Shown here piece by piece: positions 1 to 13,300 of a DNA stretch of 64,000 bases. Origin of the DNA: Rugalucina vietnamica. Lineage: Eukaryota > Mollusca > Bivalvia > Lucinida > Lucinidae. Position 1 is the stretch's first letter. Each line of letters begins with the position of its first letter. The DNA lies in NCBI GenBank assembly GCA_964017185.1, contig OZ024873.1, positions 46,052,760 through 46,116,759 on the forward strand, in the 5' to 3' direction. Position numbers and translations under genes: made by a program. The notes beneath the pieces were generated by a model that worked only from the letters and a program-made list of their open reading frames with translations, was not told where the DNA came from and did not search any database.

Positions 1-1440
1 CTTGTTGATCTAGTATTTGAGGGAAAGTAACATTGATGATGTTGTGTTAATAAAATATCAGCATCAAGTTCTGTTGCTGTGGAAGGTTGTCATGCATAAA
101 GCATTTTGAATAGGCTAAGTGTTCACGTCCAGAACAAAAATATTAAAACAAAAAAAAAAAAACAAAAAAACAAAAAAAAAAAACAAAAAAAAAAACTCTG
201 TACGGCCTTGTAAATATAATAGCAGTGGCCTCTAACTAAAACAGCTCGGCATTTCGGGATACGGTAATATTCACCAGTTTTATTTTGAGATATGAAATAT
301 ACACCCATATGTTCAGGACTTTGAGATACACTTGTTGTAGCCATAGCGGATCTGTAGATGATCCGGATCAAAATAATTTTCAAAAGAATTTTACAAAACA
401 AGATTTTTTAAAAACGAACTTGGCACTTGACTCTTGATTCAAACACGTTTCATTCCATCGCTCAAGAATCGTGGATAATGACGTCACCAGCTTGTTCACG
501 TCAATGGTTCCCGGCTCATATACAAAAGCACGATGGAAAAAGCTGTTATCAAAGGCGGTTCGCCGAATTTCCCAAAAATGAAAGGTACCATGTAAGTTAT
601 CTTGCGCTATTGGTTGCTAATATTTTTTCCAGTTGTTTTCTGTCATTTTGACCAAGTTTCCGTCCTAAAATCGAATATTACGACATATTTAATTACAAAC
701 TTTGAAACGGTGTCATTGTAGTTACTCCGAATCACGTTTAACCGCATACTGTCATTTTATGCTCCCAAAGGACTTGGATTGTTTGATGTTTGGAACTAAA
801 GGTATATTTTTACATTCTGAGTATTTATGTATAAAATTAAGTGTAAACAATGAAAACATCTGCGTTTTTAACAAGCATCATATGATATTCCGACGTTATT
901 CAGATCTCCCTTGGAACATCGTGTGTTTGGTGGGGGTGGGGTTGAGCAAACATGGATATGAGAAAATGCCGCCGAAATAGGCATATGTTTTGGTCCTCAA
1001 AATATTTCATAGGGTTCACTGTATGACTACATGCACAAAATTTGAAGGATAAACCCATCGGTGGTGAAATGTAGTCCATGATTCGGATTACCTCCAATTG
1101 ATTCGCTTTGACTTCAATTATGCATAGACGTTCACGCTCCAGTGATCACAGTCGCGTGCTTGATCAAAAATGAAAACCATAACAGTTGATGAGTAAATAA
1201 ATTGGCTTCAAGATAGTACTAAGTTTATAATACTCAAATTATGCATATGCGCATGCGCAGCAATTTTCATGAACTTGATCCGGAATGGGTAGAATAATTG
1301 TATTGGGTATTGGAACAGACGTGTCTCTGATTGGAATTGATATAAGATACTGGGATATTTCGGACAAATTATTTTGGGATGTGGAATATTGCCAAGCCTC
1401 CGAATATGTCACTGACTTGCAGATGACGGTTGGGACATTT
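1..1440. other. No supported gene; A-rich tract near the left edge
   Basis: I see no convincing gene here. Positions about 142-196 are a nearly pure A tract with scattered C. Two short open stretches around 430-590 and 719-801 are flanked by GT/AG-like sites, but the peptides match nothing I recognise and no start or continuation was found. Confidence 0.5.
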
Positions 1441-1446
1441 CACATT

Positions 1447-1685
1447 CATCTCATATGAACCGCGACGGGAGAAAAACTGTCTTCGGGGTTTCCGACCAGG
1501 TTTGACACAAACCGACCGGCGCAGTCACAAAGGATGGCTAGACGCTTGAAAAGAAGAGAAATTGTTCTATCCAAGTAGCGAAAACAAAGGCGCTGGTCAG
1601 CTGTGCAGTTACTACATAGCTGATCTGCGCCTTTGTTTTCGCATAGGCGAAAATCTGGTTTTCTCATGATGCGGCTCATATTGGT
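1447..1685 (-). repeat. Foldback MITE family F1 (GATCAGCTGTGCAGT hairpin)
   Basis: Short non-coding dispersed repeat. It has a GAGCCGC(G/A)-type edge, a CCGACC(A/T)GGT(T/C)TGACACAAACCG segment, and a hairpin in which AACAAAGGCGC is mirrored as GCGCCTTTGTT around a GCTGTGCAGTTACTACATAGC core. At least eleven other copies are in the window (about 25.15, 32.46, 53.9, 54.5, 56.6, 56.7, 58.2, 58.5, 60.6, 62.3 and 63.45 kb). Open frames across it read alike in every copy because the DNA is repeated, not because it is a gene. Confidence 0.8.
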
Positions 1686-1747
1686 TTCAGTTCATACAGA
1701 ATAGACAGAAGTAGAAAAGTAACACGTCTGAAAACGAATAGACATAC

Positions 1748-2303
1748 CACTTGTTTAATAAATATTTTCCAAAACCGACACAGATCTCTAAGCCTTATTT
1801 TACTGTACGTATACAATATTGGTAAATCACTTGTTTAATAAATATTTTCCAAAACCGACACAGATCTCTAAGCCTTATTTTACTGTACGTATACAATATT
1901 GGTAAATCACTTGTTTAATAAATATTTTCCAAAACCGACACAGATCTCTGAGCCTTATTTTACTGTATGTATACAATACTGGTAAATCACTTGTTTAATA
2001 AATATTTTCCAAAACCGACACAGATCTCTAAGCCTTATTTTACTGTACGTATACAGTATTGGTAAATCACTTGTTTAATAAATATTTTCCAAAACCGACA
2101 CAGATCTCTAAGCCTTATTTTACTGTACGTATACAATATTGGTAAATCACTTGTTTAATAAATATTTTCCAAAAACCGACACAGATCTCTAAGCCTTATT
2201 TTACTGTACGTATACAATACTGGTAAATCACTTGTTTAATAAATATTTTCCAAAACCGACACAGATCTCTAAGCCTTATTGTACTGTACGTATACAATAC
2301 TGG
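1748..2303. repeat. Tandem array, 7 copies of an 80-bp unit
   Basis: The unit begins CACTTGTTTAATAAATATTT and ends near ATACAATATTGGTAAAT. Starts fall at 1748, 1828, 1908, 1988, 2068, 2148 and 2229; one extra A in the sixth unit shifts the last start by a base. Units differ by only a few substitutions, so the expansion is recent or homogenised. Confidence 0.95.
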
Positions 2304-2924
2304 TTTTCTAAGAATCTGAGGACGTTGGTTATTTTATATTGTATAACTGGGCAAATAGGTTATTGCATAGGCGGCAACTTTAATCTATATCTGGGCGTGG
2401 TCGGCTAGTCCATCTGTTCAAGTAGGGAGATAATAGAAAAGTCGAACTCAGTCAGCCTGGACTGCTGTCACATATTTACCGTTAGAAATCAGCTACCTGT
2501 TTTTGTCCAATCCAGTGAATTAGACAAACTCGTATTTCATTCTTATTTTCTGACAGAAAACAGGTGAGTTGAATCTTTTAACTGTATACCTATAGCTTTT
2601 ACCTTAGACCATACCCAATAACGTATTCATTAGGTAACGCCCATACATTGACCTATTTGCCGAATTATACTCTTAAAGTCAATTTTAAATCCAATGCCAT
2701 TAAATGAATACATCTATGTTTGGAAAAAAAAGTATTTGCAGACGACTGACAGTTAGCCCAAGAGCACTAGTATTCTTATTTAACTGCCATTTCTTTGGTG
2801 GTGGGGTGGGAATATGGGTTCTCACGCATTAGGGCCTACAGAAATAGATAGGCTGCTTGCGCCTCCAGGCAAAGCTTCTACGCTACTAATTAACTTTTAT
2901 ATTACTTGTTAACCTGCTCATGTA

Positions 2925-3121
2925 TGAGAGCCTGCCCAGGAAAAGTGGTTCAAGTCAAACCATGCACACATAAGCCTTACTGGCTTTGTGGGTGGTTATA
3001 ATTGAAGCACTTTGTCATGACATCCTCATTTTGGTTACAAGTCCCTTAAAATGGAGGCAACGTCCCGACATGATCATAGCTGTTGACTGGGACGCTAAAC
3101 CACAACTCAAACAAACAAACA
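2925..3121 (+). repeat. SINE-like element ending in (CAAA)n
   Basis: The segment contains CATAAGCCTTACTGGCTTTGTG, CCCTTAAAATGGAGGCAACG and TTGACTGGGACGCTAAACC and ends in CAAACAAACAAAC, a typical molluscan SINE tail. Inverted relatives lie at 29480-29870, and a short fragment of the tail region at about 16985-17045. Confidence 0.6.
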
Positions 3122-3298
3122 TTTCGTTATGTGTTTAAACGCGTGTTCTCCGCCTTAGCAAACATTCCATTGGCCATTGATCTTGTTAATGCTCACCTTA
3201 TACCATCCCACGAAACACGACATGTCACCTTCATCTACAAATACTTTTTTTACGCAATCGTTAAGAAAGCACATTGGGCACATTCGCCTGTCGGTTGT

Positions 3299-3540
3299 TA
3301 CCATCAGGAAAACATGTCCGTGCAATGAATACCCCCTTAAACCCCACTTTTATATAGCAAAACTGGGGTATGCAGGGGTATACCTATTGGCGAGGCGGTT
3401 CTAACGAGTACCCACAATCTATGTTTTGGAGCAAAAATAAGAAAAATATCAAAATTTTTCTAGTGAAAAAATTTCATTTTTTTCAGCCAATTTTTTTTCC
3501 TGATTATTGCATGGACAAGTTTTCGTAATGGTTTATATAA
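3299..3540. repeat. Foldback MITE family F2, copy 1
   Basis: Starts with an ATCAGGAAAACATGTCCGTG edge, followed by CCCCTTAAACCCCACTTTTA, a GGCGAGGCGGTTCTAACG core and ACCCACAATCTATGTTTTGG; the far edge reads TGCATGGACAAGTTTTCGTAATG, roughly the reverse complement of the first edge. No coding capacity. Other copies or fragments are at 3597, 22960, 28860, 29878, 34475, 35245, 37932 and 55345. Confidence 0.8.
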
Positions 3541-3596
3541 TAATCTCAGGCAAGGAAGGTAGCATAACACATTTCAGTCACAACAAAATTGAGCCA

Positions 3597-3880
3597 TATC
3601 ATCAGGAAAACATGTCCGTGCAATGAATACCCCCTTAAACCCCACTTTTATATAGTAAAACTGGGGTTTGCAGGGGTATACCTATTTTTCTTATTTTTGC
3701 TCCAAAACATAGATTGTGGGTACTCGTTACAACCGCCTCGGCGAAGCGGTTCTAACGTGTACCCACAATCTATGTTTTGAGCAAAAATAAGAAAAATATC
3801 AAAAAAAATCAGCGGAAAATTTTCATTTTTTACAACTTAAAACTCTCTTTATATTGCATTGGCATGTTTTCGTAATGCAT
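3597..3880. repeat. Foldback MITE family F2, copy 2
   Basis: Fullest palindromic form of the family: ACATAGATTGTGGGTACTCG on one side and ACGTGTACCCACAATCTATG on the other, around CCGCCTCGGCGAAGCGG. The outer edges are again near-inverted (catcaggaaaacatgtcc / ggcatgttttcgtaatg). Confidence 0.8.
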
Positions 3881-4572
3881 ACTGATTAAAACAAGGAGAG
3901 ACATGGTAACAGTATAGGCAAGCTCAAAGACTACTCATCTCAGTAGCGTTGGCTCTCTTTTCTGCCCAGGTGTTTTGTTACATAATTTTGAAGTTGATTA
4001 TATTTCTTGTTTTGACGCGCACGATGCATGCGAAGTGCGTATTGAGTATCAAATCGTCATGATATTCATCTACAATATGTCCGTATCCCCTTACAATTTG
4101 GTAATTAAATACTAAACAACCTTGACAGGGATGATGTTCATGAAAATCTTTCATATACTTCAAAATGAGAGGTAAGTCCTTCTTTTCAGTAATGAAGTAT
4201 GTCACAGAGCTGTGTACAAAACACCAACCAAAGGACGGCTGAAATTGCCAGCAGACTGGACACATAATTCCTTAATAATAAAAGAATTTATACTCCAATA
4301 ATTTCTTTACTGACCGTTCCAAGCTTGGTTGGGACTTTAATTGTATCAATTCGTTGACCTTTTATTTTAATTTCCAAATAAAACGTACAAATGGTGTTAC
4401 ACGTTGACACAAGGGGCCGTAATTATGCCTGCAATTCATGGGCTTACATGTACTACAAAGTTTACCAAAAGCAAGTCAATTCTAGCTTGACTTTCTCTAA
4501 ATGAGTCAAAATTCGAGTATATCAAGAATCTATCTATGTCAAACATTTTGATCATTTGATCTCTTCTAACTT

Positions 4573-4696
4573 ATGGGCATTTGCTTCCCAGGTGTATTCT
4601 GTGCTATAATCCCGTGTATGTCTATATGTATATGTCATACAGTAGGACTCGCAACGCTACCCGGAGAGAAGGATACCAAAGCCGGTGCTCACATTG
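4573..4696 (+). CDS. Secreted-protein gene, exon 1 (signal peptide)
   Basis: Begins at the only in-frame ATG and codes for 41 residues plus one base. After MGICFP comes a hydrophobic run up to HTVGLA, then the polar TLPGEKDTKAGAHI. The donor is GTGAGT. If cttcccag at 4583-4590 is an acceptor, the true start lies in an earlier exon. Confidence 0.55.
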
Positions 4697-7310
4697 GTGA
4701 GTTATGTCGATCCGTGTTAAAAGATGCATATTCAATGAACCGCATTTTTTTTCGGATGTAAAATTTGAAATTTTTCCTAGAAAAAAAAAAAGATTTTTAA
4801 ATGTATTTTCTTATTTTTGCTCTAAACATTAGTTTAAGGATGTTCGCTGCCTGAATGAAAAAGTATTCAAACTTTTTTCTAACAATTCTTTTGGCTTCCA
4901 AAATATAAAAGAAGACATTCTGAGACAAAATTACTATAGGGTAGTGTACATTTTTTCAAGCTACAGGCCCCTGAATGAGACCTCTTACTTACTTGCTCTG
5001 ACTTACAGCAGTTATCAACCGGAAACTATCTGCTCGGCATGTGGGTCTTTTGTTACAGAGTATGTTGATCACTGTTTATTATGGTGTCCTGTAAACGCTC
5101 ACCTTAGACACAAAATGTGGCTAGGATTCTGGCGACAGTTTGATATCGAGCTGTATATACGCTTAGCTGGTCTCGCAAACGATACTTTCTTAGACGTGCT
5201 ATTCGGTCGATATGACGTAATTGCAGACATTATGAATAACATAAATGTCCAGAAAGAGGACTTCTATTGCTATGTTGCATGGTTCATACATGGACAGAAA
5301 AACGTTTGTGGCAGATTATTTTGACCCCGCAATCCGGGGCTTTTGACATTTCATGTGGGTCATGATCTAAACCATGTTGTTTGATAGTCCATATAGTTTA
5401 TGGACATTTTCGTCTTGTCGGCTTGGGTAACTGCTGTTGATCCGCGCGGTGCGGGTTGCTGTGACGTGCATGTGCATAAAGAGGTGCGCATGCGTGTTGC
5501 AGTGACTCGAGCTGTTCGGACTTATTCTTTGGATGGCTCTGGCTGGCAGGTCGGAAATGCTATGTGACTATCACTGACTAATGTACTTGTATATAATGGT
5601 GTGTTTTCTGTGGTCGTTTGTATGTATGTTTGTATTTTGTATGTGTTTATGTTATATAATGGCTCTCCTGTCATGGAGGATAATAAAGAATCAATCAATC
5701 AATGTTTTCAAACATCATTTTATTTCGCTAAAGCAGTCTATTTAGGACCATAAACACATATTTATGTGTATCTTGAAGTGGATTACAAAATTTTACGTAA
5801 CATCTAACAACCCCATGCCCTAAATTGAAAAATTAGCAAAAAATCAGAATTTTAAAATGTGTAAAAACAATATTTGTAAATCCAAGCTTTTCCTCGTATG
5901 TTCGCATACTGTAGAACTTGGCTAGATTGTTGGAATAAAAGAAAGAAAAATATAGGGTAGTGTGCATGTAAGAGTGACATAGCAACTTGAAAATAACAAT
6001 TTAAAGCAATTTTTTGGCTATTTTATTTCTTCAACAGCATTTCTTAAAACACCCACAATGACTTAGGCCCGTTTACATGGAAAGATTTGTCTCATAAGAC
6101 ATAGTCTTATAAGGCTTAGTCTTATAAGTTTGTTTACGTCCACACAGTAATATTAATCATATATGATCTGCTAAATTCTCCCATATACCTGGAAATAATT
6201 TCAACATGGAGGAAGACAATGTTGTTGTTTCCTTTTGTATGATAATAATTATAGCAATTTGTATGCTAAGCATCAGGCAAGACATGAGTAGGCTCAAGAC
6301 ATGGGCTCAATTCTGGATTCGCAGACGCAGATCTCACAATTACGATATGAGTTTCCGCAATCAAAAACTTTATATCCGGACTTCTTTTGATGATTGTGGA
6401 GGCATTTTACTTTTTTTTGTTTCACCCACATTTTTACACTATTTTATAAATGAAAATTTGTATAACCTAGTTTTAATGTTTCTAAGAAACACATTAACCT
6501 CAGTGACCTCAATGATTATTGGTTAAAATGCTAAGATTCAATCTTTACAGAATAGAGCAAGTTCTATTTGACAAGATTCCTCTCATGAGACAAAAAATCA
6601 CATAATAGTTAGTATTAGCAGTGTTTACATGGTAAGATTTGTCTTAAAAGACTATATCTCATAAGACTAATCTTACCGTGTAAGCCACCCTTAACAATCG
6701 CACCTAATGGAAAAGTAAAGGCATAGAAGGCATTGTATACATCTACTGATGCTACAGTAAGCCTCGAATCATAGCATTGTATTTGTTATATTCAAGTGTT
6801 ATTTACCATATCCCCTAATTTCAACTGGTAACAAACTTTTAATGAAAATTTGCAAAAATGGGGTGAAAAAATGAAGTTCCGTAGATCGATCATTGTCATG
6901 GATTGTCCGATGTATATAAAATATTAGGAATGTATACTCAGAGAAAAAAGTTAATATTGTCAAGCCGGATTATTGTTATCATACACTGCTGCTTTAGTGG
7001 AGCTGCTTAGTGAGAAAATACTTCAGTTGATGATACAAGCATGACGTTTTCACCATTTGTTCTTTACATGACAAACGTTAAATTCAGATCCATAGCCACT
7101 TGAAATTCCGCCATTTTCAAGATGGCCACCAAAAAGCAAAATGACCGACAGTTGTGAATGGAGTCTGTGAAGTAAATTGCTTATATCTTAATTCGTGTTC
7201 ATCATAGAACAACAAAATTGATACAAAAATGAAGCTCAATGATTGGTCTTTTTAATAGAGTTCAACTATGCAAATAACCTCATTTGCATATTCATGACTA
7301 TTAATGAGAT

Positions 7311-7358
<48 letters not shown>

Positions 7359-10300
7359 AAAAAAAAAAAAAAAAAGTTTAAATGAGATGGATTAGCAGGA
7401 TAACTTTGCTACTGTAAGACCATAAATTATCATAAATGAACAACAGCTACTTAGCATATTCATGAATATTCATTTTAAAATATTTTAAGACTTGTATGTC
7501 CTTATCTATCAGTTTAGTTTAGAAAGTACATGCAGTAAATTGCTCATATCTTAGGTCCTGTTCATCATAGAACAACACTATTGATACCAAAAATAAGCTT
7601 CATGATATTTCTTTCAAATAGAGTTCAAATATGCAAATTAACTGATTTGCATATTCATGAATATTTATGAGATCATAATTTCATTTGCTAAAACTTGAAA
7701 TAAAAATCACATCTTATTCTCTAAACGATGCAAAATGAGATGGACAGTTGTGGCTTTGATATTGCTAGACCATAAATTATCATAAATTAACAAATGCTAA
7801 TTAGCATATTCATAAATATTCATTATAAAATATCTTAAGACTTTGTGTGTCCTTATCTATCAGTTCATGCTATAAATTGGCTATACATATCACTTTCATT
7901 GTAAAATAAATGTCATGAATATCAGATCTATGTCATTTTACTTTCTTTCTAAGCTCTAACATGTACACTGGCTGACTGAATATCAAAAAGTATTTATCAT
8001 ATAAAAACATGTTTGGTCCCTGTATTGCATACCTATGCATACATTTGAAAAAAAAAACTTGACAAATTATCTGTGTGGTTAGCTTCCCACGATAAAATTA
8101 TTTCCGATCAATTATTTGTTTCCATCTACTATGTCTATAACTGATAACCACATCAGTCAGTTAAATGAAAATATTCATAATAATTTCAAGCATGCCAGAA
8201 TGGGCGTCAACATAACTTGCTTTCTCCAAATATACATGGTCACAGTAGTCCAAGCAGAATCGTTCACAAATAAATTTATCTGTCTATCTGTCTCTCTGAC
8301 AGCTGTATAAACAGAGTGCTGTACACGAAAGTCCTGAACGGAAGCATTTGCATTTTCCTGTACAATCAGACTTTGACCATCCCCAACTTGAAGGAGATGG
8401 TTAGTTTAAACATATTTTATTCAATTAGTACAACGCAAATATTACAAATACAATGTTGTGAACATGCAAAGGATTAGAACGAAAGCATAGATGCTTATAT
8501 AGTTCTTTTCCAAATAGACCTGACTGTGTAATATATATGGCGGTAATATACTGAGCCAAACTTATAACGCAACATCGGTTTATTTTTAATGTTATACTCC
8601 GGAACGTTATCAAATTAACTTTGTCTCTACTGAATTAGATTACCGGACGATCGACACATCTCACAACATCTTGGTTGCAACATTCTTAGTTATGCGTCTC
8701 AAGAAATTAATCAATTTTCAGAAGTAGGGTCTTGGCAAAAAATGAAATGCATTGTGATTTTCCAGAACGCGACATGTGACGTGTATTCGTACCCTAGAAA
8801 TTAATGTCGGTTTTCAGGATAATCCCTGCTCCACTTTTAATTTAAATTAGCCAATGAATAATTTTACAGTCCAAAGATTAATTTTGCTCAATTTTGAGCA
8901 GAGATGAGGACTCATTTTCAACCCCAACAATTCAAGTTTACTCAAATTTTAACATTTGTTACAGACGGTCCTGACACAACAATTGGATGCTATTGTGTTT
9001 TCTAACAATGCTGAATGACGGAAAGAACATGTTTCCACAGTGGTTTCATTAAACACATTTGCCGTTAGAATTTGTCACAAATTCCATTTTCTATTGCATG
9101 CAATGGAATACACAGTATTAAACGTTCAATTTTCAATGATTCAAACTTTGATTTAAAATTTTGGGTACAAATGGAAGGCATTTTGCAATAACCTCAACCA
9201 GCTTCACTGGACGATCCATAAAGAAGCAATTTACGTTAAAACTGACTTCCAGAATTTCTCAGGAGGCACATGCCACCCAAATAATCGTTTTGACCAATCG
9301 GATTCGAGCTCAGTGACCTATGCTCTGAAAACCAAAATTTTTGTTCCCAATTTATTCACTGGCGATTGCTGACCAGCATATGTCTGGTAGACCGTCTTGC
9401 ATTACACTAAAATGCGAAAAATATGCCTTAACCGTGTTGCGTTATAAGTTTGGCTCAGTATATATCTACAAGCTTTAAGGAGATGGTTGATTGTCCCCAC
9501 ACATGTCCTGTTTGGAAAAACTACTCGCTTCACATGCTCTTGAAGAGAAAGCTTTTGTTGGTGGATAGCATCATATGCTCCCTGCTTTTGGGCAAATATA
9601 TTAAAGCCATCCACCCTACATTATGTGCTAGATCAGTCATGCGTTATAACAACAAATTGTTGTATCTCTGACTGTATCAGTGGCAGAACTGAGGCTGTGA
9701 AAGACGTATGTAGCTTCTTCATCTACATTCCATGCCTGCCAAGCTGGTTTCTTGGGGTAGGTGCTAGAATGTCTTTTCCCAAAATGTCTACTCCCATAAT
9801 GTCTATTCCCAAAATGTATATCCCTATAATGTCTACTGTGCTAAAATGTCTATTCCCTATTCTACTGTATAAAGTTTAAATAACCAGTTAAATTGTGGGA
9901 CTTTTTAACAGATTCAACTTCATTTTTATATTTCCAGCCAAAATAGCCCATTATTTATTTCATGTAACCTAAAGTTTGTAAAAATGAAATTTATTGAACA
10001 ACCATTTTATTACAGTAGACAATTTGAGAATAGACATTTTGGCACAGTAGACATTATGGGAATAGACACTTTGGGAGTAGACATCATGGGAGTTGACATT
10101 TTGGGAATAGCACAAATGCAGAAACAGTATCACAGTTTGTAAACGCATGGAAAAAGGACAGTGCCTTTGAATGAGGGCCAATGGATTTGCAGATGTCATG
10201 GCAGCCATTGAAAGTTGCCCCCCCCCCCGCCCCCACCCCCCCCCCCCCCACTTTTCCAAAAGCTAGCCATGAGGCATCAATATTCAGATCATCAATATGC

Positions 10301-13300
10301 TGCTTCAGCTAGTACAACGACATCAGAATCAGAACTAACAATCGTTAGAACTCGACTTCCTGTCGAGGCATGCTTTGTGTGGACAAACATGCGAGTGTCT
10401 GCTTTCTCATTATTACATGCAGTTAATAAATTCCTGTTAATTTCTACATTGCAAACAAAATCCCCATTTGTCACTATGACCTGTGCAGTGGTTTGGGATG
10501 GGATAAGTTTATCTGCAAGAAACTCAAATATTTCTGTTTTGTTTTCATCACGTCTGAGGAAGTTGTTCCATGATTTTGGAGGTCTGCAGTTAGCAGTTAC
10601 TTTTCGGGGTACACCAGTTCCTCTACCAGCTTGATAGGCATGTTATGTAGATGAAGAAGCTACAATGTTTTTCGCAGCCTTAGTACTGCCACTGATACTG
10701 TATCACTGTCAGAAATAGGTACATTAGAACAATTTGTTGTTATAATGTATGACCAGTCTAACACATATTGTAAGGTAGGTGAGGCTCGATTTGATTTATT
10801 TGCCTTAAAGCAGACAGGATATGATATTATTTCACCAACACAAGCTGCTCTTAAAGAGCATGTGAAGCGAGCAGTTTTCAAACCAGGACGTGTGGGGGCA
10901 ATCAACCGTCATTACTGAACAGCAGTCAAGTCGGGGATGGTCAAAGCAAAACAATGTTTGGACCCAAAATGAATGGAATTGTCTGCAAGGGTGGAATGTT
11001 GCCAGGAAATTCAAAAATTTGGGTGTAAAAAGTCTAATTGTACATGAAAATGCAAATGCTTCCATTCAGGACTTTCATGTACAGCAATCTGTTTATACAA
11101 CTGTCAAGGAGACAGAAAGAAGACAGATAAATAGACAGATAAACTTATTTGTGAAAGATTCAGCTTGGACGAATTTGACCATGTATGTTTGGGAAAAGCA
11201 ATTTTGCTATATTAGATTTATGTTCACACCCATTCTGGTATGCTTGAAATGAGCAGCACTGGCAATTATAAATATTTTCGTTTAACTGATTGATGTAATG
11301 ATCAGTCAATAGACATACTAGTAGATGAAAACAAATAGTTGATCGGAAATAAATAGCTCACCTGAGCCGAAGGCTCACAGGTGAGCTTATAGTATACCCA
11401 TGCTCCGGCGTCCGTCCGTCGTCGTCCGTCCGTCGTCCGTCGTCCACAATTTCAAAGATCTTCTCCTCTGAAACCGCTTGGCCAATCAAAGCCAAACTTC
11501 ATGTGGAGCATCCTTAGCAAGGGGGAACGAAAGTTTACATAAATGGTCCAGGTCACATGACCAAAATGACCGTCATGGCTATAAATAGCAACAACCTTTA
11601 AAAATCTTCTTCTCCAGAACCAGTGGACCGATTTCCACGAAACTTGGTATGTAGCATCGGGGACGCGGGCCCATCATAGTTGATATAAATCATGACCCTA
11701 GGATGACCTTGACCTATTTTACGGCAAGGTCAGCTTAGGTTGCCAATGCATTTGAATGGGAAAAAAACGGTAAAATGCTATTTAATGGGTAAAACTTACT
11801 GGGAATAGGCAAATGGACAGAAGATTAATGTTAATGGAAACTTTTAGCCCCTGGGGGGTTGTCTGCCCCTGTCCTTAGGCTATATACATGTATATTTCCA
11901 TAATAATGAAACATCTCCCCTGAAACCGCTTGGCCAATCAAAGCCAAACTTCATATGGAGCATCTTTGGGAATGGGGAAAGAAAGTTTATATAAATGGTC
12001 CAGGTCACATGACCAAGATGGCTTCTATGGCTATAAATAGAAAAAAAAACTTTAAAGATCTTCTTACCCAGAACCAGAAGGCTAATGATTTTGAAACTTG
12101 GTGTGAAGCATCAGGCAATGGAGCTCTATAAAGTTTATATAAATCATGACCCTGAGATGACCTTGACCTTTTTTACGGCAAGGTCAACTTAGGTCAACCA
12201 TGCATTTGAATGGGAAAAATAGGAAAATTTCATTTAATGGCAGAAAACTTGCTAGGAATGAGCAAATGGACAGAAAATTTATGTTTATGAAAATATTTTG
12301 GGCCCAGGGGTTTGTTTGCCCCTGCCCCGGGGCTATATACATGTATATGACCATAATATTCAAACGTCTTCTTCTCTGAAACCGCTTGGCCAATCAAAGC
12401 CAAACTTTATTTGGAGCATCCTTAGAAAGAGGGAATGAAAGTTTGTATAAATGGTCAAGGTCACATGACCAAGATGGCCGCCATGGCTATAAATAGCAAA
12501 AACCTTTGAAAATCTTCTCCTCCAGAACCAGAAGGCCTATGATTTTGAAACTTGGCATGAAGCAGCAGGCAATGGAGCTTACAAAGTTTGTATAAATCAT
12601 GACCCTGAGATGACCTTGACCTGTTTTACGGCAAGGTCAACTTAGGTCACTAATGCATTCGAATGGGAAAAAATAGTAAAATGGAATTAAATGAGGAAAA
12701 CTTGCTTGGAGTATGCAAATGGACAGAAAATTTATGTTTATGGAAACAAATTTGACCCCAGGAGGTTGTCTGCCCCTGCCCTGGGGCTATATACATGTAT
12801 ATGACCATAATATTCAAACATCTACTTCTCCGAAACCGCTATACCAATAAAAGCCAAACTTTAAGTAGAGCATTGTTAGGAAGAGGGAATGAAAATTTAT
12901 ATAAAAGGTCAAGGTCACATGACCAAGATGGCTGCCATGGCTATAAATAGCAAAAACCTTTAAAAATCTTTTTCTCCAGAACCAGAAGGCCTATGATTTT
13001 GAAACTTGGCATGAAGCATCAGGCAATAGAGCTTTATAAAGTTTATATAAATCATGACCCTGGGATGACCTTGACCCATTTTATGGCAAGGACAACTTAA
13101 GTCACATCCCAGATCTCAGATGAGCGTTTATAGGACCATTGGCCCTCTGGTTTTATCGTGTGAAGCTCATCACAAAGATGATTTATCAATTTGTCATTTA
13201 AATATATGCATAGGTATGCAATATAGGGATCAAACATGGTTTATATGATAAAATACTTTTTGATATTTTGTTATATAATGTGATAGAGCTTAGAAAGAAA

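Larger units (their letters stand above)
6993..10630 (-). mobile_element. DNA-transposon-like element, left copy of a head-to-head pair
   Basis: Read on the minus strand from about 10634 leftwards, pieces of one protein appear in order: GRGTGVPRKVT, KSWNNFLRRDENKTEIFEFL, NNEKADTRMFVHTKHA, VLTIVSSDSDVVVLAE, FFHAFTNCDTVSAFV, KKPAWQAWNVDEEATYVF, and LQEHVKRVVF near 9520. This order (ENK..LF.FL, EADTR, TVDTDVVVLA, FHAFTGCDTVSAF.GRGKK.AW, HVKR) is one I know from repeat-encoded proteins common in cnidarians and molluscs; I cannot name its superfamily. Beyond the coding part lies an AT-rich 3' region with internal repeats of about 380 bp containing CATATTCATGAATATT. Two later insertions interrupt it (8403-9476 and about 9768-10110). 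It is degenerate and not expected to be functional. Confidence 0.65.

Noticed and set aside
427-803. Two open stretches (430-590 and 719-801) with GT/AG-like borders that could be exons
   Set aside because: One splice choice (AAAG|GTACCA to TTGTAG) keeps the frame, but the peptide resembles nothing I know, has no start or end, and composition is ordinary.
1446-1679. Frames reading MRKPxF..CENKGADQLCSNCTADQRLCFRY
   Set aside because: Recur in every F1 repeat copy, and the apparent protein is the hairpin read through; often mis-annotated as a protein.
10215-10634. 139-aa plus-strand frame starting with a proline run
   Set aside because: It is the complement of the transposon protein pieces on the minus strand plus a poly-C run; not a gene.
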